A stretch of 64,000 nucleotides of DNA, taken from Bin55 sp028819195. GTDB lineage: Bacteria > Pseudomonadota > Gammaproteobacteria > Pseudomonadales > Azotimanducaceae. A program made the position numbers and the translations under genes. This document shows, in pieces, positions 47,918 through 56,831 of this stretch (its first letter is position 1; each line of letters opens with the position of its first letter). The DNA lies in NCBI GenBank assembly GCA_028819195.1, contig JAPPMF010000008.1, positions 67,238 through 131,237 of the forward strand, in the 5' to 3' direction. The notes below the pieces were generated by a model. It was not told the origin of the DNA, did not search any database, and worked only from the letters and a program-made list of their open reading frames with translations.

Positions 47918-50116
47918 ATGGCAAAACACTCTCCGAAAGAATCAGCGGTTGAATCGGTCTCACAGCGAGTAACAACACCTATCGTGTTACAAATGCACGC
48001 GACTGAGTGTGGTGCGGCGTGTCTGAGAAGTGTTTTAGCGTACTTCGGGCTTTGGGTACCGTTAACTGAACTACGCCGTCAGTGCGAAGTGAGTCGAGAT
48101 GGCTCTACTGCGGCTGGAATTTCAAGGGCTGCTCAACACTATGGTCTCGAGTGTAAAGGACTTAGTTTATCCGTTGAATTATTGAAGAAACTACCCGTTC
48201 CTCTTGTTCTCTTTTGGCAATTCAGTCACTTTGTCGTATTAGAGGGCTTTGACAATAACGAATACTATTTGAACGACCCTGCTAGCGGACGCCGAACTGT
48301 ATCAGAGGAAGAATTCCAACAAGCTTATAGTGGTATCGCGCTACGATTTTCCCGTGGGGAAAATTTCAAGGAAGGTGGCACACAGCCCAGCTTGTTTCAA
48401 CAATTAGGTAAATTATTACACCACTCAAAAGCCGAATTGCTTGCGGTCGTGGTATGCACCCTGTTTGCAACAATACTTACTTTAGTAATCCCCATTACTT
48501 TAGGCAGTTTTGTCGATGAAGTTTTAATTAAACAAAGTCCCTGGTTGGGATTTGTTTTAGCTTTGTTTGGCGCAGGCATTTTGGTCTATATGTTGACTTT
48601 GTTAAAAAATCGATTGTTACAACGACTTAGCATAAAAATCTCCGTGATCGGGTACGAACGTGGGTTAACAAAGTTACTGCGACTTCCTATCGAATTTTTT
48701 GAACATCGACTAATTGGTGATTTAACTGACCGGGTTTCATCGATCGATAGAGTTGCCAAGAATTTAACCACTCAGTTTGTGGTACTCATCCTAGATATTT
48801 TGATGAGTATCGTCTTATTGGTCGCCATGGTGTTTCTCAATTGGGTTTTAGCATTAACAGTGTTGGTTTTAGGAATAGTTCACATATCGTTGGCGCTTTC
48901 TTGGAATCATAGACGCCATATCCGAGGGCAAGCCTTGCGACGGGAACAAGGATTGATGCTTGGTCTCGGAATGCAAATGTTAAGTCATGCGGATAACTTG
49001 CGAATTACCGGTGCAGATGATCGGCATTTTTCAAGCTGGAGTGGCCACCAAGCCAGGGAACTGAATGCTCGTCAAAGGTTTGTTTCACTTAGCGCTTTTA
49101 ATGATGCGATTCCCGAACTAATTACTGGTTTACGAAGCGGCACTATCTTATTCGTCGGTGCTTTGGCGGTTCTGGCTGGCAATATGTCGTTGGGCGTATT
49201 GGTCGCTTGCTTTATCCTTTCGGAAATTTTGCTGGAGCCTATTACACGATTTCTTGAGTTTGAAGAAAAACGTCATGTTCTCGAAACTGATATACAACGT
49301 CTTGAAGACATCGAATTAAACGAAGAGGATCCATCATTCCAATCTCGTGCTAAGGCAACTGAGGCAATTCCGATTTTTCAGGGTAAGCTTAAGTTAACGG
49401 GAGAAATTGAACTCAAGGATGTTACTTTTGGATATAACCCTCGTAAACGCCCGTTGATACAAGGTCTAAGTCTAAAGGTTCGTCCAGGGCAACGGATAGC
49501 TATTGTCGGTCCAAGTGGCTCTGGTAAGTCCACGCTTGCACGTTTGATTGTTGGGATTAATCAACCAACATCGGGTCAGATATGGTTTGACGGGTACCCG
49601 CAAGACGAAATCCCCCAAGAAGTAATCAGACGTTCAATATCAATGGTCAACCAAGAAGCAATGTTGTTTGAGGCTAGTGTTCGTGATAACATCACAATGT
49701 GGAATTCTGCTGTCCCCGACGATGTCGTTGTTTCGGCTACGAGAGATGCTCGGATACACAGGGAAATTCTCCGCCGCCCTGATGGTTACGGAACCATTGT
49801 TGAAGAAGGTGGGGCAAACTTTAGCGGGGGACAACGCCAACGCTTAGAACTCGCCCGCGCACTAGCCAGTAAACCCACCATTCTAGTCTTGGACGAAGCG
49901 ACTAGCTCTCTTGATGTTGCGACTGAAGAAGCTGTGGACGAAGCCTTACGTAGACGTGGAGTTACCTGTCTAATTGTGGCACACCGATTGAGTACCGTAC
50001 GTGATTGTGACGAAATTATCGTGTTGGATGGAGGAAAGGTTGTGCAACGTGGTACTCACGATACCCTGATTGCCGATCAAAGTGGAACTTATTACACGCT
50101 CGCTGTATCCGGTTGA
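47918..50116 (+). CDS. NHLM-type ABC exporter with C39 leader peptidase
   Basis: The 732-residue protein has an N-terminal C39 cysteine-peptidase domain with Cys31 (ATECGAACL), the His of FSHFVVLEGF and the Asp of LNDPASG. A six-helix permease domain (about 150-450) and an ATPase follow, with GPSGSGKST, FSGGQRQRLELARAL and LVLDEATSSLD. These exporters cut leader peptides after a double-glycine-like motif and export the core. The precursor at 60.4 kb ends its leader in SAG, a plausible site. Its stop overlaps the next gene by 4 bp. Confidence 0.93.
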   Translation: MAKHSPKESAVESVSQRVTTPIVLQMHATECGAACLRSVLAYFGLWVPLTELRRQCEVSRDGSTAAGISRAAQHYGLECKGLSLSVELLKKLPVPLVLFWQFSHFVVLEGFDNNEYYLNDPASGRRTVSEEEFQQAYSGIALRFSRGENFKEGGTQPSLFQQLGKLLHHSKAELLAVVVCTLFATILTLVIPITLGSFVDEVLIKQSPWLGFVLALFGAGILVYMLTLLKNRLLQRLSIKISVIGYERGLTKLLRLPIEFFEHRLIGDLTDRVSSIDRVAKNLTTQFVVLILDILMSIVLLVAMVFLNWVLALTVLVLGIVHISLALSWNHRRHIRGQALRREQGLMLGLGMQMLSHADNLRITGADDRHFSSWSGHQARELNARQRFVSLSAFNDAIPELITGLRSGTILFVGALAVLAGNMSLGVLVACFILSEILLEPITRFLEFEEKRHVLETDIQRLEDIELNEEDPSFQSRAKATEAIPIFQGKLKLTGEIELKDVTFGYNPRKRPLIQGLSLKVRPGQRIAIVGPSGSGKSTLARLIVGINQPTSGQIWFDGYPQDEIPQEVIRRSISMVNQEAMLFEASVRDNITMWNSAVPDDVVVSATRDARIHREILRRPDGYGTIVEEGGANFSGGQRQRLELARALASKPTILVLDEATSSLDVATEEAVDEALRRRGVTCLIVAHRLSTVRDCDEIIVLDGGKVVQRGTHDTLIADQSGTYYTLAVSG

Positions 50117-53055
50117 TGTCTGAACCTCACACTAAAAAACAGTCGTTTCGAGATTTAGCAAACTCTATGGGTGTTCCCGTGCTGTGCGAGGGAAATCAAC
50201 CAGTTAATATAGCGGACACCAATAGTGTATGGTACGTTGAAACTGGAGTTATTGATCTCTTCTTAAACGAATCTCAACAAGGTACCCAACTATCAGCTCC
50301 GCAGCATTTGTTGCGTCTTGAACAAGACAGTTTATTGCCGAGTATTGTTTCCGATGTTCAGGTTACGGATGAAGGTGAAACCACCTTAAGCATTATTGCC
50401 AAAGGATTACAAGGAACAATTCTTAAACGAATTCCGACATCAGCACTTAGCGGGGCAAGCACGCGCGACTTCGCAAAAAAGGTTGATGCTTGGATTGAAC
50501 AATTGATGGGGACCCTCTCACGGTACGTTACTCGTATTCCCCGCGCCACTTCGCTCGCGGAACCAGGAACGACGCAAACGTATCATCCTGGCACATTAGG
50601 TGTGAGTCGTGGAGTAGTATGGTTCACAGGCGCATTTGGTGAATCCAGTTTATTCATGGGAACCGTCGCACAGTCCGAACCGACAGCTGAGATTCAAGAA
50701 ATTTCACTACCATTGACGCGCAGTAGTTGGCTTTCAATCTTTGAAATAGTTGCAATAACTACGAAGAGTACCGAAACACTAGTAAACGACGGGACTCTGT
50801 TGACTGCTCTAGCGAGTTTTCATAAGCTCGCGTTTCGTAAAGAACGTCTGAATCGACAGTTCACGCTCGTAGACGATGCTAACCTTGAACGCGAGCGAAT
50901 CGAGAATCGTCAGACCGCAGAACAGGCCGCGCGTTCGCGACTATTCAACATTTATGGTCGAACCGAACTAGAAGAATCTCCGGTACCTAATCAAGAATTA
51001 TTTGATGCCCTCAAATATGTTGGTCAACACGAAGACATTGAGTTTGTAAAACCTAACCATACAGAACCAACTCAAGTACCACTCAGTCTGTCTGATATCC
51101 TAGATTCATCGGGTGTTCGCGCGCGCCGGGTACAACTCGATACAAAGAAACCGTGGTGGCGTACCGACAGTCACGCATTACTTGCATTTCGTTCTGACAA
51201 TCAGCAACCTGTCGCTTTGATTCCAAGTAAACTTGGTCGTTACCGCGCTATTGATCCAATTACGGGAAAAAGTTCACGGGTTACCAAAAGATACACTACC
51301 GAGCTTTCAGATGAAGCCTGGATGTTTTATAAACCATTACCGACAGGAGAGATTCATACCGCGGACCTCATACAACTAGCACTACGCGGGTCAGCTTGGG
51401 AGTTGCTATTGTTAGTCCTACTCGGATTTGGGTCTGGTTTGCTTAAGTTGGCACCCGCGTTGATGCTGGGTATCGTCGCTAACCTCATTCTGATCAACGG
51501 TAATTCAACCGGACTATTACCGGTGCTGACAACTCTTATTGGTATTGGGATCTTAGGATTGTTGTTACATATCTTACAACGTACGGTACTGATGCGTGTT
51601 GAAGCACGTACGACTACCCGTTTAGAAGCCGCTTACTGGGATAGATTGATGCGTTTACCACCCGATGTACTGCAAACTATCTCGAGTGGTCGATTAGCGA
51701 TGATTGGTATGACGTTTCAACAGGTTAGAGACGGTTTACACGGAGTTGTAATAAACAGTTTGTTATCTGTTTTGTTTCTGTTACCGATTTTCGGGATTAT
51801 CATTTTTTTTGATCTTGAACTGGGGTTAATCTTGCTTGGATTTAGTGTTGTTGCACTAACGATAGGAGGGTACTTTGGGATCCGACAGATTTCTCCGTTT
51901 GGACGAATGAACGCTGCAGTTCAACGCGTCACAGGTTTGTTGTTCGAGATGGTGGGTGGTATTACGAAACTACGAGTTGAAAGTGCAGAGGGGTCGGCGT
52001 TCGCGATATGGGCACAGGAATATCGAAAGCAAAAACGTGCCGAGCTATACCAAAGTAAATTTCAAAATCATGCCAAGGCATTTAGCACGGCATTACCATT
52101 CTTAGCGTCGGCAGCGTTCCTAGTAGCGGTCTTTATTGTTGGTTTACAAGATCGTTTGGTAAGTACTTTTCTCGTGTTCTATACCATTTTCATGATCTTC
52201 CAACACGTAGTTGGTCGGTTCGCAGTTTCTTGTCGAGAAGTTGCAGCGATTTTACCTGCGTTAAGTCAAATTAAGCCCCTTTTGGTTCAAGCTTCGGAAG
52301 TTGAAACAGCAGGTGAAGCAGTCAAAGATTTAAGTGGTCACATTTTGTTTGATCATGTTTCGTTTCGATATACACCTGACGGCCCCCTCATACTTGACGA
52401 CGTAACGATTCGCGCTAAACCAGGTGAATTCATAGCCATAGCCGGCGAGTCCGGGTCGGGCAAAACCACGCTGTTTAGATTAGCGTTGGGGACGGAGATC
52501 CCGACAGCTGGCGCAGTTTACTACGACGGTCGCGATATCAGCCACCTCAATCTTAGGATGTTGCGCCGAAAAATTGGTGCGGTACCACAATCCGTCCGAC
52601 TTTACCCTCAGGATATTTGGGATAACTTAGCAATACAGCAGGAGGGGATTACAACCGAAGATATGTGGAAGATAGCTAGAGTCGCCAAAATAGAGGACGA
52701 AATAAAAGCAATGCCAATGGGAATGATGACAACTGTCGGCTCGAGTGGTTCTGTTGTTTCAGGTGGTGAGAGCCAACGTATATCTATCGCACGTGCGTTG
52801 TTAGGTAATCCACGAGTTATTCTTTTCGATGAAGCAACCAACTGGTTAGATAACAAAAATCAGGCAGACATCATGCACGGTTTCGAGATGCTAACTTCAA
52901 CTAGGCTAGTGATTGCCCATCGACTTTCAACACTAGAACACGCAGACCGGATCTATGTCCTGCAAAGTGGTAGAATCGTTCAAACTGGTACTTTTAACGA
53001 TTTGATGGAGGTTGAGGGAGTGTTCAAAGATCTAGTCAAACGGCAACTTGTTTGA
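50113..53055 (+). CDS. NHLM-type ABC permease/ATPase with long N-terminal domain
   Basis: The 980-residue protein has about 400 N-terminal residues typical of the second NHLM ABC protein; no peptidase motif is visible. Membrane helices begin near residue 428 (WELLLLVLLGFGSGLLKLAPALMLGI). The ATPase has GESGSGKTT, VSGGESQRISIARAL and ILFDEATNWLD, the Trp replacing the usual Ser. It always accompanies the C39 exporter in NHLP leader systems and probably forms a heterodimer or a paired complex with it. It overlaps genes on both sides by 4 bp. Confidence 0.92.
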   Translation: MMSEPHTKKQSFRDLANSMGVPVLCEGNQPVNIADTNSVWYVETGVIDLFLNESQQGTQLSAPQHLLRLEQDSLLPSIVSDVQVTDEGETTLSIIAKGLQGTILKRIPTSALSGASTRDFAKKVDAWIEQLMGTLSRYVTRIPRATSLAEPGTTQTYHPGTLGVSRGVVWFTGAFGESSLFMGTVAQSEPTAEIQEISLPLTRSSWLSIFEIVAITTKSTETLVNDGTLLTALASFHKLAFRKERLNRQFTLVDDANLERERIENRQTAEQAARSRLFNIYGRTELEESPVPNQELFDALKYVGQHEDIEFVKPNHTEPTQVPLSLSDILDSSGVRARRVQLDTKKPWWRTDSHALLAFRSDNQQPVALIPSKLGRYRAIDPITGKSSRVTKRYTTELSDEAWMFYKPLPTGEIHTADLIQLALRGSAWELLLLVLLGFGSGLLKLAPALMLGIVANLILINGNSTGLLPVLTTLIGIGILGLLLHILQRTVLMRVEARTTTRLEAAYWDRLMRLPPDVLQTISSGRLAMIGMTFQQVRDGLHGVVINSLLSVLFLLPIFGIIIFFDLELGLILLGFSVVALTIGGYFGIRQISPFGRMNAAVQRVTGLLFEMVGGITKLRVESAEGSAFAIWAQEYRKQKRAELYQSKFQNHAKAFSTALPFLASAAFLVAVFIVGLQDRLVSTFLVFYTIFMIFQHVVGRFAVSCREVAAILPALSQIKPLLVQASEVETAGEAVKDLSGHILFDHVSFRYTPDGPLILDDVTIRAKPGEFIAIAGESGSGKTTLFRLALGTEIPTAGAVYYDGRDISHLNLRMLRRKIGAVPQSVRLYPQDIWDNLAIQQEGITTEDMWKIARVAKIEDEIKAMPMGMMTTVGSSGSVVSGGESQRISIARALLGNPRVILFDEATNWLDNKNQADIMHGFEMLTSTRLVIAHRLSTLEHADRIYVLQSGRIVQTGTFNDLMEVEGVFKDLVKRQLV

Positions 53056-54368
53056 CACAAGTGGACTCGAACCAAGATAGAATGCACTTGTATGATAGGG
53101 TCATACAAAAAGCCAACCAAGACGAGGAATTTCGCGCTCGCTTGTTGTCTAATCCGAAACGAACATTGCAGGAAGAGTATGGGATAAATCTACTTGTGAG
53201 CCATGAACTTTGTGTTCATAGCGAAACGGATGCTCTAACCCATCTAGTATTACCCCCTAAAAGCAAGTTCAGTGATGCTGAAAAAGAAGCTGCCCGAGCT
53301 GGGGCGACTTCACTCGAATTCTTAAAAGAAACGATGTACGACCCAGCACCACCTAAACGGGACGCCGTTACCGAAATATCATCAATCAAATTAACAGGTC
53401 AATCGCCACAGGAATTGGTTGGTCTTGGTCAATCTTGTATTCAACGAGGTCTCGAATTTCTCGATTCCGCACTAGATGACAATGGTGCCTGGTATTGCAT
53501 TCGCTTTAACCTTGGTGATTCGAATATTCCCAGACATTACGAACGACCACCGTTCATTTCTGCATTTTGTGCTCTAGCATTGCAGGCAATTGATAACTCA
53601 TTAGCGAAAAAAATAATTCGTAAAACGACACAATATTTGGTAGAGACCATAGAGTATCCAGGTTTGTGGCGATACTATCGCCACTTACCGTTAGACTTGG
53701 ATAGTTCCTCTCTCGGCTCGTTAATGTTGGGATCTCATCCGTGGATTTGTTTCGGTCGGAATAGGGTTCGAATGCTAGCCAATCGAGACGAGCAGGGACG
53801 ATTCATGACATGGTTACTCGATGAAGGTGAACCAGATGTTGTGTCCCAGTTCCGGATAGAGGCAGATCCGGTTGTGAATGCGAATATTATCGCGTATTTA
53901 GGAGACTGTGATGCTACTCGTCCAGCACAAAATTGGCTGCGACAATTGATCGAAGAAAATATTGTTGAAGGTACTTCGAAATGGTACCCGGATGAGGTGT
54001 CTATTTATTACGCTGTATCCAAAGCAATTGAATGTGTACAACCGGCCCTTGATCAACTCAAACCAACAATAGCCGATCGGCTTTTGAATCTACGGGATGT
54101 ACAAGGAGATTTTGGGAATATCTTTTGTACTGCACGCGCGGTATCTACTTTATACAATATAGGTTGGCTTAGTCGAATAGATTTGACCAAGGAATTTTTA
54201 CGACTAATTGAAACACAACAAGCGGATGGAAGTTGGCCCGAAGTGCTAGCATTCGGAGACCAGTCGCGCAAATTTGGAATCGTTGGTCGAATTGGGCATG
54301 GCTCTGATACTGTGACCACTGCTTTCTGTATTGAAGCACTAGAACGATTAACTGGATGTGTGGGCTAG
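53052..54368 (+). CDS. NHLP leader fused to a squalene-cyclase/prenyltransferase-repeat-like domain
   Basis: This 438-residue protein starts at TTG 53052, overlapping the previous stop; ATG 53082 is an alternative. Residues about 11-85 form an NHLP (nitrile-hydratase-like) leader aligned with the precursor at 60.4 kb: RLLSNPKRTLQEEYGI, LVLPP, then DAEKEAARAG where the precursor has EEQLEAISAG. The rest is an alpha/alpha-barrel of the prenyltransferase/squalene-cyclase type, with LDLDSSSLGSLML (close to the class II cyclase DxDD) and a QW-like QQADGSWPEV. It may be a tailoring enzyme recruited or exported through its own leader, or itself a substrate. The function is unknown. Confidence 0.8.
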   Translation: MTQVDSNQDRMHLYDRVIQKANQDEEFRARLLSNPKRTLQEEYGINLLVSHELCVHSETDALTHLVLPPKSKFSDAEKEAARAGATSLEFLKETMYDPAPPKRDAVTEISSIKLTGQSPQELVGLGQSCIQRGLEFLDSALDDNGAWYCIRFNLGDSNIPRHYERPPFISAFCALALQAIDNSLAKKIIRKTTQYLVETIEYPGLWRYYRHLPLDLDSSSLGSLMLGSHPWICFGRNRVRMLANRDEQGRFMTWLLDEGEPDVVSQFRIEADPVVNANIIAYLGDCDATRPAQNWLRQLIEENIVEGTSKWYPDEVSIYYAVSKAIECVQPALDQLKPTIADRLLNLRDVQGDFGNIFCTARAVSTLYNIGWLSRIDLTKEFLRLIETQQADGSWPEVLAFGDQSRKFGIVGRIGHGSDTVTTAFCIEALERLTGCVG

Positions 54369-54394
54369 TCCACATTCGTTAACAAGATATAGCT

Positions 54395-56800
54395 ATGACA
54401 CAGAACATTTTGTCTGACGAAGACGCACAACCTCGTCAAGACTCTTCCAGACCATTCATTGAACCGTCATTCCGAGACGCAGTTCCGCATTATTTACCTC
54501 TTGGTGTTTTTCCGTTATTTTTCATGGCGCTGACGTGTCGAGGTTGGTGGTTACTACCAACTTTTTTGTTTATGAGTGTTGCTGGTGGTCTTGACCGGGC
54601 TTTTGGATTAGACGGTGAAAACATGAACCCTTCGGGTATTTCAGAACGCCGGCTTTTCATTTACAACATTCCTGTATGGAGCTGGGCGTTTTTGTGGGTG
54701 TTAACACTCATTTATGGGTTGTGGCAAGTTTTACTCGTTCACTCTTATGAAACGTGGTGGGCCGTTGTGCAAGGTGTCCTCATAGTCTTTCTGCTCACCA
54801 TGGAAGCACAAGCAGTGTTCGTTGTTGGTCATGAATTAATTCACCGACGATCGACTTGGGAACGACGACTCGGCGAGTTGTTACTTGCCTGTTGTTCCTA
54901 TCCTCAATACGCTACCGAACACGTTTATATTCACCATGCCAGAGTTGGTACACCTCACGATGTTGGTTCAGCTCCGAAGGGAAAAAGTTTCTGGCGATAT
55001 TTTCCGGAAGAGGTAGTTAGTAATCTGACAAATTCCTGGCGAGTCGCGGGTGAGCATTTAACGCGCCGTGGATTGTCCCGGTGGCATTTTAGTAATCCGT
55101 TTTGGCGTTATGCGATTTACCTTGGAGTGTGGTATAGTCTAGTGTATTTCCTGGGTGGAATTTGGGCTTTACCAATCTTCTTAGCGTTAGGATTGAGCTG
55201 TGTATTCTCGATGAAAATTAGCAATTATTTTCAGCATTATGGACTACGGCGGGTTCTGCTTTCAAACGGCCGCTGGGAAAAAATTCTACCGCGTCATTCG
55301 TGGAATGCGGATTGGAAATTCAGTAATTGGATGTTTTTTAATATGCAACGTCATGCCGATCACCACTCAATGGCGACTCGTCCCTATCCACAACTACAAA
55401 CTCGAGAGGATGAAGCTCCAGTATTACCAGGAACTTACGGCGATATGATGAATCTGGTCTTACGCCCGAAGAGTTGGTTTGCCAAAATGGATCCATTAGT
55501 CGATCAATGGCGAAAAAAATTCTATCCAGATATTGACGATTGGGGTCCATACGATTCCAAGTTAGCGACGATCAAACCCGACCTGTTCGAGGAAATTGTT
55601 GAAATTCATCAGTTAGCGCCACGGTTGTTTGGATGGATTGAACAATATCCCGAATTACTCAATACTTTGCAGCATCGTGAGTTTACCGATCTTGACCTAT
55701 CGAGGGGGATACTGGTTGATCCAGAGTATGAAACCATCGCTCGTCAAGGACTTGCAAGAGTCTATTGGACACATGACATGGGTGTTCAAGAAATGCGAGA
55801 TCAGATCGACGAGATCCCGACAACTAGTGCTAAAGAAACCGCGGAAGTCATACGAAATTGGTCGAACGAGAAAGCCTTTCAAATTGGCATGCACGTTATA
55901 CGGGAGAATTTATCTCTAGACGAGGCGTCGGTGGCACTTGCAAATCTTGCTGAAGCGTCATTGAACTCATTATTCGCGGAAGCATTTACGGAATATTGTG
56001 AAAAGGTCGGAGATAAACACACAGGCGGAGTTATGTTTACGTTTTTGGGTGATCTTGCGACTAATGAAGTTTACCCTAACACGGAAATCGAATTGTTGTT
56101 GATTCACGACGGTTGGCATACGAAACGGTTTGAACAATTTTTGAAGTTTTTGCAAGAACTGATTGCCCGCCTTAGCAAAAGAAATTTGTTATTTAAACCG
56201 ATAGCGCACGAAAAGGATTGGATACGTACTTGTGCGATTGATGAGACAAATGAATGTCTCCTGCAAACCAACGCTCATGGAATACCACTAAAAACCAGGT
56301 CAAGAATGGTGGATGAGTATGGTTATTACACGATTCGACACCGACTTGGACCAAAACTGAATGATGTTTGGAAAGAGTTAAGATCGAATGTGTCCTTACG
56401 CGCTGATTTGAGCAAGCAGGTACGCGAAATGGAAACGTCTATTTCGACGATTACAACGGGTTGTACAGGTCTAATTGAATTGGAGCGAATAGCGCGGTTT
56501 CTGCAAGTGAGTATAGCGGACTCCAAATTTGAACAGTCAGATTTGACCGCCGGTGACGTATTCGATTTAGCCGGTGAGGAACAATTAGCCAAGTTTGTTA
56601 AGCTATGTCGAGACATCCAAGCAATCGATAGTCTCGTTCTAGACCGTGAAACAATGTTAGATCAAGCAAGCACTGCAGTGAAACCCCTTGTCGCTACTTC
56701 TTGTGGCACGGAAAATTTTGAGGAACTCTGCAATTCTTTTGCAGAAATGTCTCTGTATGCTCGAACTCAACTTGAACTAATACGGTCGCGTTGTACTTAA
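54395..56800 (+). CDS. AlkB-type di-iron hydroxylase fused to a GlnE-like domain
   Basis: The first ~380 of 801 residues are a membrane alkane-hydroxylase/fatty-acid-desaturase-like enzyme. All histidine boxes are present: HELIHRR (~146), EHVYIHHARVGTPHD (~175), NYFQHYG (~277) and QRHADHHSMATRPYPQL (~318). The C-terminal half resembles glutamine-synthetase adenylyltransferase: RNWSNEKAFQIG, LANLAEASLNSLFAEA and TFLGDLATNEVYPNTEIELLLIHD. There the catalytic GSDLD pattern is replaced by NTEIE, so nucleotidyl transfer is doubtful. It lies inside the RiPP operon (26 bp after the previous gene), suggesting hydroxylation of the peptide or of an attached hydrocarbon. That role is inference. Confidence 0.82.
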   Translation: MTQNILSDEDAQPRQDSSRPFIEPSFRDAVPHYLPLGVFPLFFMALTCRGWWLLPTFLFMSVAGGLDRAFGLDGENMNPSGISERRLFIYNIPVWSWAFLWVLTLIYGLWQVLLVHSYETWWAVVQGVLIVFLLTMEAQAVFVVGHELIHRRSTWERRLGELLLACCSYPQYATEHVYIHHARVGTPHDVGSAPKGKSFWRYFPEEVVSNLTNSWRVAGEHLTRRGLSRWHFSNPFWRYAIYLGVWYSLVYFLGGIWALPIFLALGLSCVFSMKISNYFQHYGLRRVLLSNGRWEKILPRHSWNADWKFSNWMFFNMQRHADHHSMATRPYPQLQTREDEAPVLPGTYGDMMNLVLRPKSWFAKMDPLVDQWRKKFYPDIDDWGPYDSKLATIKPDLFEEIVEIHQLAPRLFGWIEQYPELLNTLQHREFTDLDLSRGILVDPEYETIARQGLARVYWTHDMGVQEMRDQIDEIPTTSAKETAEVIRNWSNEKAFQIGMHVIRENLSLDEASVALANLAEASLNSLFAEAFTEYCEKVGDKHTGGVMFTFLGDLATNEVYPNTEIELLLIHDGWHTKRFEQFLKFLQELIARLSKRNLLFKPIAHEKDWIRTCAIDETNECLLQTNAHGIPLKTRSRMVDEYGYYTIRHRLGPKLNDVWKELRSNVSLRADLSKQVREMETSISTITTGCTGLIELERIARFLQVSIADSKFEQSDLTAGDVFDLAGEEQLAKFVKLCRDIQAIDSLVLDRETMLDQASTAVKPLVATSCGTENFEELCNSFAEMSLYARTQLELIRSRCT

Positions 56801-56831
56801 TCGTTCGTTGCTCTCTGTTCAGGTAATATAG

